From an uncultured Lachnospiraceae bacterium (GTDB lineage Bacteria; Bacillota; Clostridia; Lachnospirales; Lachnospiraceae): a stretch of DNA of 64,000 bases. How positions within the stretch are numbered: position 1 is the first letter of the stretch; each line of letters begins with the position of its first letter. The position numbers and the translations under genes were made by a program. The notes below the pieces were generated by a model that was given only the letters and a program-made list of their open reading frames with translations, did no database searches and was not told where the DNA came from. Shown one piece after another: positions 8,419 through 17,633 of the stretch. The stretch lies in assembly GCA_902794095.1 (NCBI GenBank), contig CADBFZ010000007.1, forward strand, positions 43,711 to 107,710, read 5' to 3'.

Positions 8419-9171
8419 ATGACACAGTTTTTTGCAGATGCTTCAAAAGTAAATACCGATGAGCACAGGATTGTAATAGACGGTGATGATTACAATCACA
8501 TTAAGAACGTGCTTAGGATGAAAACCGGTGAAGAGTTCAGCGTAAGAGTCCAGGGCGAACCCAGGGAGTATCGCTGCTCGGTTAAGGAATATACAGATTC
8601 CGAAGTTATCTGTGAGATAAGATTCATCAAAGAAGATGATACGGAGCTTCCGGTTAAAGTCACGATCTATCAGGCTCTTCCCAAGGGAGATAAGCTTGAG
8701 ACCGTCATACAGAAATGTATTGAACTCGGAGCTGTCAGGATCGTGCCCGTAAGAACATCCAGATGTGTTGTTAAACTCGATGATAAAAAGGCTGAGAGCA
8801 AGTGCGCAAGATGGCAGCAGATAGCGGAAGCTGCGGCAAAGCAAAGCCAGAGAGGTATTATCCCCACGGTCGGTCCCGTAATGGATTTTGATGAAGCCAT
8901 GAAAGATGCGGTTCTTCTTGATATGAGACTCATGCCCTATGAGCTTGCGGAGAATATGGCTGCGACCAGGGAAATCTTTTCACAGATCAAGTCCGGATCG
9001 TCGGTAGGGGTGTTTATCGGTCCCGAGGGCGGCTTTGATGAGAAAGAAGTTGCAAGGGCTTCCGAAAACGGATTTGTACCCATCACTCTGGGACGAAGAA
9101 TACTCAGAACCGAAACAGCTGCAATGACTGTAATGAGCTGGATCGTATTTGAGTTTGATGATAAGGCGTAA
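8419..9171 (+). CDS. rsmE: 16S rRNA m3U1498 methyltransferase
   Basis: This 250-residue SPOUT-class enzyme methylates N3 of U1498 in 16S rRNA. An N-terminal PUA-like domain (1-75, with DDYNHIKNVLRMKTGE) precedes the trefoil-knot domain. Knot motifs are IGPEGGFDEKE and LGRRILRTETAA close to the C-terminus. It lies eight bases after prmA, a linkage common in Firmicutes, and 21 bases before the cysteine desulfurase gene. The ATG at 8419 is the only plausible start. The three genes probably form one transcript. Confidence 0.95.
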   Translation: MTQFFADASKVNTDEHRIVIDGDDYNHIKNVLRMKTGEEFSVRVQGEPREYRCSVKEYTDSEVICEIRFIKEDDTELPVKVTIYQALPKGDKLETVIQKCIELGAVRIVPVRTSRCVVKLDDKKAESKCARWQQIAEAAAKQSQRGIIPTVGPVMDFDEAMKDAVLLDMRLMPYELAENMAATREIFSQIKSGSSVGVFIGPEGGFDEKEVARASENGFVPITLGRRILRTETAAMTVMSWIVFEFDDKA

Positions 9172-9192
9172 ATAATTAAACGGTAAAAGAAT

Positions 9193-10368
9193 ATGAAAGA
9201 AATATATCTCGACAATTCTGCCACTACACGGGTCTTCCCTGAAGTGGCTTCTCTTATGACCAAAATAATGACGGAGGATTACGGCAACCCTTCCAGCATG
9301 CATCATAAAGGTGTTGTTGCGGAAGACCATATCCGTAATGCTTCGCAGATCTTCGCAGGGATCCTCGGATGTAATGAGAAGAATATTCTCTATACATCAG
9401 GCGGAACCGAATCCGACAACACTGCCATCATCGGTGCTGCAAGGGCTCTCGAGAGAAGGGGAAAGCATGTCATTACAACCAAGATTGAGCACCCGGCAGT
9501 ACTCAATGCATTTAAATATCTGGAAGATAACGGATTTGAAGTAACCTATCTCGGAACCGATAAGAGCGGAAGAATATCCATCGATGAACTGGATGCCGCA
9601 TTGACGGAAGGAACCATTCTCGTATCCATGATGCATACCAATAACGAGATCGGATCCGTTCAGCCCATCATCGAAGCTGCCAAGCTGATCAAATCAAAAT
9701 GCCCCGAGTGTCTTTTCCATGTGGATGCGGTTCAGGGATTCGGAAAGGCTAAAATCAATCCTTCAAAGGTTGGAATAGATCTGATGAGCATAAGCTCCCA
9801 TAAGATCCATGGTCCCAAGGGAGTCGGAGTTTTATACATAGGTGACGGCGTAAGGATTGTCCCCATTACATACGGCGGCGGCCAGCAGAAAGGTTTAAGA
9901 TCCGGCACGGAGAATGTACCCGGCATCGCAGGTATGGCCATGGCCGCACAGATGCTTTATAAGGAATTTGATTCCGATATAGAAAGACTCTATGAGCTGA
10001 AAAAGTATTTTATTGAAAAAGCTCTTGAGATAGAAGGCGTAAGCATAAACGGACTGACCGAGGGCGGCCTTGATGATCTTAAATCCACCGCTCCTCATAT
10101 TATATCTGTGTCTGTAAGCGGAGTAAGGGCTGAGGTACTTCTCCATGCACTTGAAGATTACGGCGTTTATGTATCTGCAGGAAGTGCGTGCTCAACTCAT
10201 AAAAGAACTCCTTCAGCTACGCTTACATCTATATCTCTGGATAAGCCTTTGCTTGAATCAACCGTAAGAATCTCCATGTCTTCCATGACAACAATGGAGG
10301 AGATTGATGAAGCAATAAAGGCTCTTTCTGAGATAATTCCCAGGTTGAAGAGATTCACCAGAAAATAA
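9193..10368 (+). CDS. Cysteine desulfurase (NifS/IscS family)
   Basis: The 391-residue PLP enzyme removes sulfur from cysteine as a persulfide, for iron-sulfur clusters or tRNA thiolation. The PLP lysine is K204 in SSHKIHGPKG, and the catalytic loop cysteine is C333 in SAGSACSTHKRTPS. The substrate motif YLDNSATT is at the N-terminus. In many Firmicutes such a gene sits next to thiI and supplies its sulfur. Here thiI lies about 6 kb away, separated by a chemoreceptor, GH10 and mtaB genes. It ends the prmA-rsmE transcript. Confidence 0.93.
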   Translation: MKEIYLDNSATTRVFPEVASLMTKIMTEDYGNPSSMHHKGVVAEDHIRNASQIFAGILGCNEKNILYTSGGTESDNTAIIGAARALERRGKHVITTKIEHPAVLNAFKYLEDNGFEVTYLGTDKSGRISIDELDAALTEGTILVSMMHTNNEIGSVQPIIEAAKLIKSKCPECLFHVDAVQGFGKAKINPSKVGIDLMSISSHKIHGPKGVGVLYIGDGVRIVPITYGGGQQKGLRSGTENVPGIAGMAMAAQMLYKEFDSDIERLYELKKYFIEKALEIEGVSINGLTEGGLDDLKSTAPHIISVSVSGVRAEVLLHALEDYGVYVSAGSACSTHKRTPSATLTSISLDKPLLESTVRISMSSMTTMEEIDEAIKALSEIIPRLKRFTRK

Positions 10369-10492
10369 GTCTTAATCCATTAAGAACAAAAAATAGGAAA
10401 AATAATAACAAATTCTAAGTAGGATAAATAGTAACCCTGTTCTATAATCTGACTTCAGTAGAAAGTTTGATAGTAATCGTTATATTCTTTTC

Positions 10493-10522
10493 TTGACAAA
10501 TGCAAGCCGTTGTTTGCATATT
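10493..10522 (+). promoter_or_regulatory. Possible sigma-A promoter of the chemoreceptor gene, with an inverted repeat in the spacer
   Basis: A consensus TTGACA is followed after 18 bases by CATATT (4 of 6). The spacer and -10 hold the inverted repeat ATGCAA...TTGCAT (10500-10505 and 10514-10519). Apart from this, the gap 10369-10609 holds only AT-rich DNA. No clear sigma-D site was found here. Confidence 0.4.
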
Positions 10523-10609
10523 TAAAGTGTCTTATATATTGCCTTTTACAGTTTTTGACGCTTTTTTGACATAGAGAAGATTTAGCGAGGATTATGGAAA
10601 GGGGTAATT

Positions 10610-13051
10610 ATGAGTAAGTCTATCTTCGGTTCGGTCAGGGCAAAATTCCTTTTGACCGGTATTCTCGGAGTCGCTGCCGCACTTATCATAGGTCTTGTCG
10701 GCATCGGATCAATCTCCAAAAATTCATCAAACAGTGAGGTCGTATCTCTTGTAAACGATATCAGCGTAATGCAGACAGAGAATCTTGCAAATGATGCTCT
10801 GTATCAGTACTACGTTGATTCAAGTTACATTGATTCGACACTCGACAACTTAAACAGCATGAATGCAAAGGCTACGGAGCTTAAGGCAATAGCCGACGGA
10901 TCATACGGATCTTCCATTGATACCATACTGGAACTTGTCGGCCGCGACAGTGCTAACTATGAGGAAATCCTTAGCATTCAGAACAGCAGAGGCTATGATC
11001 CTAATTCCGGCATCTACAGCCAGTTCATAGCATCAAGTGCGGATCTTAGGGACAGCTTTACAAATCTTGTCAACAATAACGACTGGGTTGAGATAAAGTG
11101 GACCGACACTTCCATGTGGAATAACGGCGAAGATGTTACCATAGACGGAGTCGATTATTACAAAGTTGTTTATAACAAAGATCTTCCTGTTGTAGGTAAG
11201 AGAAACAGCCTTGGATTCCGTGTCGGCGGAACTCTTACTTTTGACAGAGTTTATTACGTTACCAATATCGCTCTTGTAAACGGATCCGAAGTGATGCCTA
11301 TTGATCTGTCCCGGGTGGATCAGCTTTCACAGTCAGGTGACGGACTTGCATTTGCAGAGATCGCCGAGTTTAACGGAGCTCCCGCAATTAAAGTAACCGG
11401 TAAGTTTAATGCTGATAACGGAGGATGGGAAGAGGTTTCTACCGGCGTCAATATTATTGATTATGATCTTGAGAAATATCCCACTCTTCAGTATGAGATT
11501 TATTTTGAGAAAACTGACGGAGATTATGAGTATAAGTACGGCGGATTTATTTCCGGAGTGTATTCTTTTGCAGATAATTTATCTAACCTCGACAGCCTTG
11601 TTGCGGAGTACAGCAAGCTTGTTGTAGAAGGTAAGGATGTTTCATCAAATATCGCTGAGATCGAAGCACTCTTTGATGAAATCGAGAGCTATATTCCCAA
11701 GTACACAACCGATCCCGCACTGGCCGAGATTTCACTGGAAAAGCTTGCTATCAAGAGGGCGCTTTTCGATCAGTTAAAAGAATCCGATATCAGAACTCTT
11801 GAAATCAAAGCTGAAAACAGCGAGATCAATGCAGAACTTTCCGAGACATGCGCAAAGGTTAAGAGCGCAGCAGATGCTAACATGGAGGCTGTTAAGAAGA
11901 GTGTATCTGCGGTAATCGTTATCGTACTTATTCTCTCCGTAGTAATCCTTGCTGCAATTGTAGTTCTTGTAAGTAAGAGCATCACTAAGAGCGTTAAATC
12001 CTTCAAGGGTGCACTTGAAAAGATTGCCACAGGTAATGTATCCGAGCGTGCCGACAGCAGCGGTAACGATGAATTTGCAGAGTTCTCATCCAGCCTTAAC
12101 GGATTCATGGATAATCTGGAACCTACGGTTGTAAAACTTAAAGACCTTTCCAAGGTTCTTGCAGAATCCGGAATAGCGCTTGAGGAAAGTGCAAACCATA
12201 CCAGAGATATCGCAGGCAATGTAAATGCAACGGTAAGCGAGATTGCAAAGGGCGCCGGAGACCAGGCCAAGGATATCGAGAACTCCTCACAGAAGATCGT
12301 CGATATGCGCGGTAACCTCGGTGATATTGTTGAAAGCGTAAACACTCTTTCCGAAACATCCGTAAACATGAGTGAGAAAGAGCGCGAAGCTGCAGAAATC
12401 ATGGATTCACTTACAGAGTCCAGCGATAAGACCACGGCAGCATTCTCCGGAATAGTATCTCAGGTTCGTAAGACCGATGAATCTGTTGAGAAGATTGCAG
12501 AGGCCGTAAGCCTTATCGCATCCATTGCAACACAGACCAATCTCCTCTCACTCAACGCTTCCATTGAGGCTGCAAGAGCAGGTGAAGCGGGAAGAGGATT
12601 CGCGGTTGTTGCTACCGAGATTTCTAAACTCGCAGAACAGACCAATGAATCTGCGGGAATCATCGAAGGTATCATTCACAACCTTTCGGAAGAATCCAAG
12701 CAGACGGTTGAGACCATTAATTCCGTAACTGAGATGATCGAGGGACAGAAGTCCAGAGTCGATGAGACCAGAGCTAAGTTCAGCGATGTAAGCGAAGGTA
12801 TCAAATATACCGAAAATGAGGTCAGAACAGTTCTTGCTCAGGCTAAATCTTCGGGTGCAGCAGGAGAGCAGCTTGTAGATCTGATGACAAATCTCTCCGC
12901 GATTTCGGAAGAGAACGCAGCATCCGCAGAGACTACCAATCAGGCTATGAGTGATCTCAACGATGCGACGGTATCTCTTGCAAATACCGCTCAGGAACTC
13001 AAGAGACTTTCAGATGAGCTTAATGAAGACCTTGAATTCTTCAGTATCTGA
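10610..13051 (+). CDS. Methyl-accepting chemotaxis protein with large extracellular sensor
   Basis: This 813-residue transmembrane chemoreceptor has a membrane segment at about 12-33, a roughly 400-residue extracellular sensor region that I cannot assign to a named domain, and a second membrane segment at about 433-455. A HAMP linker and a long helical signalling domain follow. The hairpin tip that binds CheA and CheW contains [20 protein letters not shown] (about 645-664), followed by [16 protein letters not shown]. The C-terminus lacks a CheR/CheB pentapeptide. It is transcribed alone and ends at a strong terminator. The late flagellar genes at 54-62 kb show the organism is motile. The ligand is unknown. 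Confidence 0.95.
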   Translation: MSKSIFGSVRAKFLLTGILGVAAALIIGLVGIGSISKNSSNSEVVSLVNDISVMQTENLANDALYQYYVDSSYIDSTLDNLNSMNAKATELKAIADGSYGSSIDTILELVGRDSANYEEILSIQNSRGYDPNSGIYSQFIASSADLRDSFTNLVNNNDWVEIKWTDTSMWNNGEDVTIDGVDYYKVVYNKDLPVVGKRNSLGFRVGGTLTFDRVYYVTNIALVNGSEVMPIDLSRVDQLSQSGDGLAFAEIAEFNGAPAIKVTGKFNADNGGWEEVSTGVNIIDYDLEKYPTLQYEIYFEKTDGDYEYKYGGFISGVYSFADNLSNLDSLVAEYSKLVVEGKDVSSNIAEIEALFDEIESYIPKYTTDPALAEISLEKLAIKRALFDQLKESDIRTLEIKAENSEINAELSETCAKVKSAADANMEAVKKSVSAVIVIVLILSVVILAAIVVLVSKSITKSVKSFKGALEKIATGNVSERADSSGNDEFAEFSSSLNGFMDNLEPTVVKLKDLSKVLAESGIALEESANHTRDIAGNVNATVSEIAKGAGDQAKDIENSSQKIVDMRGNLGDIVESVNTLSETSVNMSEKEREAAEIMDSLTESSDKTTAAFSGIVSQVRKTDESVEKIAEAVSLIASIATQTNLLSLNASIEAARAGEAGRGFAVVATEISKLAEQTNESAGIIEGIIHNLSEESKQTVETINSVTEMIEGQKSRVDETRAKFSDVSEGIKYTENEVRTVLAQAKSSGAAGEQLVDLMTNLSAISEENAASAETTNQAMSDLNDATVSLANTAQELKRLSDELNEDLEFFSI

Positions 13052-13072
13052 TCTTTATACAAAAACCTTTAG

Positions 13073-13106
13073 AAAAGGACGGGCAAAAAACTGCCCGTCC
13101 TTTTTT
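13073..13106 (+). terminator. Intrinsic terminator after the chemoreceptor gene
   Basis: The stem GGACGGGCA/TGCCCGTCC, flanked by A and T runs, ends in six T. Confidence 0.93.
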
Positions 13107-13161
13107 CAACAAAAAAGGGGAAAAAGTCAGCAATTAATCGGTAAGTTTGAGGAAAACGCTA

Positions 13162-13170
13162 TGCTATAAT
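13162..13170 (+). promoter_or_regulatory. Extended -10 promoter upstream of the GH10 gene
   Basis: TGCTATAAT is a perfect extended -10 element. No good -35 lies 16-18 bases upstream, as is usual for extended -10 promoters. The start codon is 55 bases downstream. Confidence 0.55.
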
Positions 13171-13224
13171 TTCACCATGATACAAAACCGGTAACGGGGA
13201 AAACAACGGTTTTTGGAGGTACAT

Positions 13225-14430
13225 ATGTCAGATAAATACGCACACAGAAAAGCAACAGCAAGGATCAAATTCACGGATAATTCCGGAGCGCCGCTTGCCG
13301 ATGCGGATGTTAAGGTAAAGCTTAAGAATCACAAATTCTTATTCGGTGTAGGAGCTTACGATTTTCTTCCTCCCGATGAGATATTAAACGGAGAGAAAGC
13401 ACCCGATGCGGAAGGTGCCGTTTATCTGAAGAAGATTAATGACTGGCTCGATCTTGTTAATTACGGAACCATGCATTTTTACTGGGGCGGATATGAGCAC
13501 GAAGAAGGCAAGACCAACTTTGAGCCCATGATGAGAAGCGCAAAGTACTATGCCGGAAAGGGCGTTAAGCTCAAAGGTCATCCTCTTTGCTGGCACACCG
13601 TATGTGCGGACTGGCTCATGAAGTATGACAATGCAACGATCCTCAGCAAGCAGCTTGATCGTATCAATCGTGACGTCAGTGCTTTCAAGGGCGTTATCGA
13701 TGTATGGGATGTAATAAACGAAGTTGTTATCATGCAGGTATATGACAGATATGACAATGCTGTCACAAGAATATGCAAAGATCTTGGAAGAGTAAGACTT
13801 GTTAAAGAAGTGTTCGAAGCTGCTAAGGCAGCAAATCCCGATGCAACACTTCTTATCAATGATTTCAATCTCTCCGAGAGCTACAGGATCCTTATAGACG
13901 GACTTCTTAATGCCGGAGTTCCCATCTCCGCAATCGGAATTCAGACACATCAGCACCAGGGATACATCGGAAAAGAAAAGCTTGAAGATATTCTGGACAG
14001 ATTTTCTTTCTTCGGACTTCCTCTTCATTTTACCGAGAACACGCTGATCTCCGGTGAACTTATGCCTCCCGAGATCGTGGACTTAAATGATTATCAGCCC
14101 GATGAATGGCCCACCACTCCCGAGGGAGAAGAAAGACAGCGCAAGGAGTGGAAGGAGATGATGGAGATTCTCTTTGCACATCCTCTCGTAGAAGCTGTTA
14201 CCGGATGGGACTTCTCGGACGGCGCATGGCTCGGAGCTCCCAGTGGACTTGTGAGAAAAGACGGAACCATAAAACCCGCATACACTGAACTTAAGAAGAT
14301 GATCAAAGAGGACTGGAGTACCGAGTACACTGTTCACACAGACAGCGAAGGCTTCGCGGAAGTCACCGGATTTAAGGGCGAGTACGAAGCTACTTCAGGA
14401 GACAATACTCAGAAATTTACACTTGAATAA
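13225..14430 (+). CDS. GH10 family endo-beta-1,4-xylanase-like enzyme without signal peptide
   Basis: The 401-residue glycoside hydrolase has the GH10 barrel flanked by short beta-sandwich segments at residues 5-45 and 365-401. The typical GHPLCWH motif (118-124) is present. The acid/base Glu is E166 in WDVINEV and the nucleophile is E271 in LPLHFTENT. The N-terminus (MSDKYAHRKATARIKF) has no signal peptide, so the enzyme should act in the cytoplasm on imported xylo-oligosaccharides rather than on xylan. The start ATG follows TGGAGG by five bases; a TTG at 13213 is in frame but unlikely. It stands alone, with its own extended -10 promoter. Substrate is inferred from the family. Confidence 0.88.
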   Translation: MSDKYAHRKATARIKFTDNSGAPLADADVKVKLKNHKFLFGVGAYDFLPPDEILNGEKAPDAEGAVYLKKINDWLDLVNYGTMHFYWGGYEHEEGKTNFEPMMRSAKYYAGKGVKLKGHPLCWHTVCADWLMKYDNATILSKQLDRINRDVSAFKGVIDVWDVINEVVIMQVYDRYDNAVTRICKDLGRVRLVKEVFEAAKAANPDATLLINDFNLSESYRILIDGLLNAGVPISAIGIQTHQHQGYIGKEKLEDILDRFSFFGLPLHFTENTLISGELMPPEIVDLNDYQPDEWPTTPEGEERQRKEWKEMMEILFAHPLVEAVTGWDFSDGAWLGAPSGLVRKDGTIKPAYTELKKMIKEDWSTEYTVHTDSEGFAEVTGFKGEYEATSGDNTQKFTLE

Positions 14431-14435
14431 ATAAT

Positions 14436-14506
14436 TTGTGACAAGGGGTCGGACCCTCTGACACACTGATAGCAGTGTGTCAGAGGGTCCGACCCCATTG
14501 TCACAA
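14436..14506. repeat. 71-base near-perfect inverted repeat, REP-like or giant hairpin
   Basis: Left arm 14436-14468 and right arm 14473-14506 are complementary over 33 bases with a single one-base bulge and a four-base ATAG loop. Each arm contains the inner palindrome GGGTC-C/G-GACCC and is bordered by TTGTGACA. It lies between the converging GH10 and mtaB genes. No T-run follows, so it is not an ordinary terminator. A shorter relative is at 52563-52582. Confidence 0.9.
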
Positions 14507-14508
14507 TA

Positions 14509-15840
14509 CTATTTCATTATTTCATCGGTGAGCATTCCTGAAAGCGTTATGCTCACGATATCTCCGGGGGCCTGCCCTTCGGAAGGGACCGCTACGGGGA
14601 TGTAATCGGGTGTGTGTCCTATCATGTATTTTTTTCCGAGGATTGTTTTCTCTTCTTCGAGAAGAACTTCTTCGGTTCTGCCTATATGGCTCTTCATATA
14701 TCTGCCCGCACCTTCCAGTGCAAGGTCGAGAAGTATGTCGCTTCGCTTGTTCTTAATGTCTTCGGTGAGCTGACCGTCCATAACCGCCGCACGGGTATTT
14801 TTTCTCGGAGAGAATTTGAATATGTGCATGTCGGAGAAGGCGACCTTCTTTACGAATTCGACTGTGGTTTCAAATTCTTCATCGGTCTCACCCGGGAAGC
14901 CTGCGATGACATCCGTGGTGATTGCGGGATCGTCGAAGTATTTCCTCAGTGCCAGAACGCTTTCGTAATAATCATCAGTTGAATAGTGCCTATTCATTCT
15001 CTTAAGTGTCGCATCACATCCGCTCTGAAGTGATAGGTGGAAGTGGGGACAGAGATTGGGAAGAGCGGCAAGGCGCTTTGCATTTTCATCGGTGATGATT
15101 CTGGGCTCTACGGAACTTAATCTGATTCTGCCCAGTCCTTCGATCTTGGAGATTTCTTCAACCAGGTCGATGAGCTTGCTGTATCCGCCGTAGTCACCGG
15201 ACTGTTTTCCGTTTCCATCCATATCGATTCCGTATGAACCTACATGGATACCGGTTAGGACTATTTCCTTACATCCTTTTTCTACGAGGGTTTTTATCTC
15301 GGAGATTATCTCGCCCTTATCGCGGCTCCTTACCCTGCCTCTTGCAAGGGGAATAGCGCAGTATGTGCAGAACTGGTTACAGCCGTCCTGGATCTTAACG
15401 AAGGTCCTGACTCTGTCGGTTATTGTCTCCAGGGTCATCCTCTCGTAATCGGAAGGTATGCCCAGATCGTCGATGATGGCGGTTTTCTTACGCTGATTTA
15501 CGAAGAAATCATCAAGGATCTTAATAAGCTCGCCCTTATGATTGTTTCCGATACAGATATCGACAAGGGGATCTTTGAGAAGAGCATCCTTGCCGGTCTG
15601 TACGTAACAACCCACTGCAACTACGACAGCATCGGGATTGAGCTTCCTGACTTTATGAAGCATTTGCCTGCTTTTTCTGTCAGCTATATTTGTTACGGTG
15701 CAGGTGTTAATCACATAAATGTCGGAAAATTGTGAAAATTGCACAATTTCATAACCCGCATCTTGTGCGTTTTGTATCATTATTTCCGTCTCGTATGCGT
15801 TTACCTTACATCCTAAGTTGTGGAATGCTATAGTTTTCAA
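14509..15840 (-). CDS. mtaB: tRNA t6A37 methylthiotransferase MtaB
   Basis: This 443-residue radical-SAM methylthiotransferase converts t6A37 to ms2t6A37 in tRNAs reading ANN codons. The N-terminal UPF0004 domain carries the cluster cysteines C11, C47 and C78. The radical-SAM motif is CNQFCTYC (C154, C158, C161), and a C-terminal TRAM domain follows. The start is taken as TTG at 15840, giving MKTIAFHNLGCKVN, the usual N-terminus, with GAGG nine bases upstream; a TTG five codons earlier has no ribosome site. The GCKVN motif and length favour MtaB over MiaB or RimO. Confidence 0.93.
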   Translation of the reverse strand: MKTIAFHNLGCKVNAYETEIMIQNAQDAGYEIVQFSQFSDIYVINTCTVTNIADRKSRQMLHKVRKLNPDAVVVAVGCYVQTGKDALLKDPLVDICIGNNHKGELIKILDDFFVNQRKKTAIIDDLGIPSDYERMTLETITDRVRTFVKIQDGCNQFCTYCAIPLARGRVRSRDKGEIISEIKTLVEKGCKEIVLTGIHVGSYGIDMDGNGKQSGDYGGYSKLIDLVEEISKIEGLGRIRLSSVEPRIITDENAKRLAALPNLCPHFHLSLQSGCDATLKRMNRHYSTDDYYESVLALRKYFDDPAITTDVIAGFPGETDEEFETTVEFVKKVAFSDMHIFKFSPRKNTRAAVMDGQLTEDIKNKRSDILLDLALEGAGRYMKSHIGRTEEVLLEEEKTILGKKYMIGHTPDYIPVAVPSEGQAPGDIVSITLSGMLTDEIMK

Positions 15841-15875
15841 GTTTAATTGCCTCAAGATTTAGCTTTTTTACTGCC

Positions 15876-15904
15876 TTGACAATATATTTTTAAATGGATA
15901 TGAT
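15876..15904 (+). promoter_or_regulatory. Sigma-A promoter of the second HPr-like gene
   Basis: A consensus TTGACA (15876-15881) is followed after exactly 17 bases by TATGAT (15899-15904, 5 of 6). The coding start lies 59 bases beyond. This is one of the strongest promoters in the window. Confidence 0.8.
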
Positions 15905-15962
15905 GACATCGTAGCACCTAGAAAAATCGCTATTTTCGGAGAAATAAGGAGGTACTTTCATA

Positions 15963-16193
15963 ATGAAAACAGTAAAGATTTCTCTTAATTCAATCGACAA
16001 GGTAAAGAGCTTCGTAAATGACATTACCAAGTTCGAATATGACTTCGATCTTGTTTCCGGCAGATACGTAATCGACGCTAAGTCCATCATGGGTATCTTC
16101 AGCCTCGATCTTTCCAAGCCTATCGACCTCAACATCCACACCGAAGGCGGCGCTGATGATGTTCTCGAGGTTCTTAAGCAGTATCAGGTATAA
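15963..16193 (+). CDS. Small HPr-fold protein without the active histidine
   Basis: The 76-residue protein keeps the second half of the HPr fold, with AKSIMGIFSLDL around S41, equivalent to HPr Ser46. The first half has lost the GLHARPA active loop, reading LNSIDKVKSFVNDI. It cannot be a phosphocarrier. The Ser region suggests it could still be seen by HPr kinase or bind CcpA, but this is inference. AAGGAGG (15946-15952) gives a strong ribosome site, and a near-consensus promoter and a terminator flank it, so it is probably a well-expressed single-gene unit. It is the second His-less HPr homologue in the window. Confidence 0.85.
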   Translation: MKTVKISLNSIDKVKSFVNDITKFEYDFDLVSGRYVIDAKSIMGIFSLDLSKPIDLNIHTEGGADDVLEVLKQYQV

Positions 16194-16211
16194 TATATCC
16201 GAATTAAGATA

Positions 16212-16247
16212 TAAGACCGAAGGCAGATGCTTTCGGTCTTATTTTTT
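16212..16247. terminator. Bidirectional terminator between the HPr-like gene and thiI
   Basis: The stem TAAGACCGAA/TTTCGGTCTTA is followed by TTTTTT on the plus strand. It lies just beyond the thiI stop on the other strand. Confidence 0.9.
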
Positions 16248-16249
16248 GC

Positions 16250-17461
16250 TTATTTACCTATTTCAACGATCTCGTCGGTTTCGTATGCCTTGGCCAGAAG
16301 CTCTTCGATAACGTCGTCAAGCTTGTGCTCGTGCTTCTGGATAACAGGTCTGCTGGGGTTCGTTACGGGGTGCTTCGCTACGAAAATAGTACAGCAATCC
16401 TCGTAAGGAAGGATGGAAGTCTCGTAGGTTCCGATCTTTTCGGAGATCTCCACGATATCCTGTTTATCGAATGCGATGAGGGGTCTGAGTACGGGAAGGG
16501 TGCAAACCTCGTTGGTACATACCAGCGATGCGAAGGTCTGAGATGCAACCTGACCGACGCTTTCTCCGGTGATAAGACCGTGGCAGCCGTTCTCGTAAGC
16601 GAGATGCTCGGCAATTCTCATCATATATCTGCGCATGATGATCGTAAGTTCGTCATGGGGGCATTTCTCGTAAATTGCCAGCTGGATATCGGTAAAGTTG
16701 ATGATGTGAAGGTTGATGGGACCGGTGTATGCGGAGATGATCTTCGCAAGGTCGATAACCTTCTGCTTGGCTCTTTCCGAAGTATAGGGAGGAGCGTTGA
16801 AATAAACCGCATCCAGAGATACGCCTCTTTTGGAAATCATGTATCCCGCAACGGGAGAATCGATTCCGCCGGATAAAAGGAGCATTCCCTTTCCGTTGGT
16901 TCCGACGGGCATGCCGCCGGGGCCGTCAATGCTCTCGCTGTAGATGTAGATCTTGTCCCTGATCTCCACATTGAGGAATTTATCGGGCTTTCTGACATCA
17001 ACCTTGATATTGGGGAAAGCATCGATCATGGCTTCTCCGATATCTGCGGCAACTTCCATGGAGTTTAAGGGGTAATTCTTTCTTCCTCTTCTGCAGACAA
17101 CCTTGAAAGTTCCGGCTGCGTCATCCCCGTACATGCTTCTCCAGTAATCGGTACACTTAACCCTGAGGCTTTCCTCACCGTCGTCGCCTGTTACGATAAC
17201 GGGGCAGATGTATACGATACCGAAGATATGCTTAAGCTTTTCGACAGCAAGATCAAAGTCGAAATTGCCTTTTTTCTCATCGTTATAGCACTCCAGGAAG
17301 ATTCTTCCGGGAGTTTTGCGGGTAATGTATCTTCCGGGGATGGTCTTCATAGCGGCACCGATATGTGCGCAGAGAGCATCTTCGAAAAGATACCTGTTAT
17401 TTCCTTTGATGCCGATCTCGGCATATTTGATCAAAAATGTATTGAATATCTCTTTATTCAT
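16250..17461 (-). CDS. thiI: tRNA 4-thiouridine synthase ThiI
   Basis: The 403-residue enzyme adenylates U8 of tRNA and inserts sulfur, and may also feed thiazole synthesis. It has an N-terminal ferredoxin-like segment, a THUMP domain (about 60-170) and a PP-loop ATPase with SGGIDSP at 197-203. There is no C-terminal rhodanese domain, as is usual in Firmicutes, so sulfur must come straight from a desulfurase such as the one at 9193. The ATG at 17461 is chosen, with GAGG ten bases upstream; earlier in-frame ATGs add up to 12 residues. Conserved EDCCTIF lies near the C-terminus. Confidence 0.94.
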   Translation of the reverse strand: MNKEIFNTFLIKYAEIGIKGNNRYLFEDALCAHIGAAMKTIPGRYITRKTPGRIFLECYNDEKKGNFDFDLAVEKLKHIFGIVYICPVIVTGDDGEESLRVKCTDYWRSMYGDDAAGTFKVVCRRGRKNYPLNSMEVAADIGEAMIDAFPNIKVDVRKPDKFLNVEIRDKIYIYSESIDGPGGMPVGTNGKGMLLLSGGIDSPVAGYMISKRGVSLDAVYFNAPPYTSERAKQKVIDLAKIISAYTGPINLHIINFTDIQLAIYEKCPHDELTIIMRRYMMRIAEHLAYENGCHGLITGESVGQVASQTFASLVCTNEVCTLPVLRPLIAFDKQDIVEISEKIGTYETSILPYEDCCTIFVAKHPVTNPSRPVIQKHEHKLDDVIEELLAKAYETDEIVEIGK

Positions 17462-17495
17462 GGTATAAAGCCTCATTAATCCTTGTGCGTGACAC

Positions 17496-17524
17496 ATTTT
17501 ATCAGTTTAGACCTTTAACCGCAA
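17496..17524 (-). promoter_or_regulatory. Sigma-A promoter of thiI
   Basis: On the minus strand TTGCGG is followed after 17 bases by TAAAAT, 35 bases before the thiI start. Confidence 0.6.
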
Positions 17525-17576
17525 CCAAAAGACGCATTAATTTGAAGAGATTCGGGCCTGCGGAGTGTCTCAAAAC

Positions 17577-17605
17577 TTGAAATTGCAAGGTTTATGGGGT
17601 AAAAT
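17577..17605 (+). promoter_or_regulatory. Sigma-A promoter of the ireB-ruvX-rnj operon
   Basis: TTGAAA is followed after 17 bases by TAAAAT. The predicted transcript begins near 17611, at the first base of an 11-codon open frame that ends overlapping the ireB start. Confidence 0.75.
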
Positions 17606-17633
17606 CTCTTATGTATGAACTAACGAGGGAACG

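Noticed and set aside
10369..10609. Cyclic-di-GMP riboswitch or sigma-D promoter before the chemoreceptor
   Set aside because: No GEMM-type core is seen. The best sigma-D candidate, TAAA-N14-GCCTTTTA, matches only half of the -10.
11770..12435. Long reverse open frame inside the chemoreceptor gene
   Set aside because: Its Ser/Leu-rich translation is the mirror of the coding strand and has no ribosome site; the same holds for other reverse frames such as 44553-45281.
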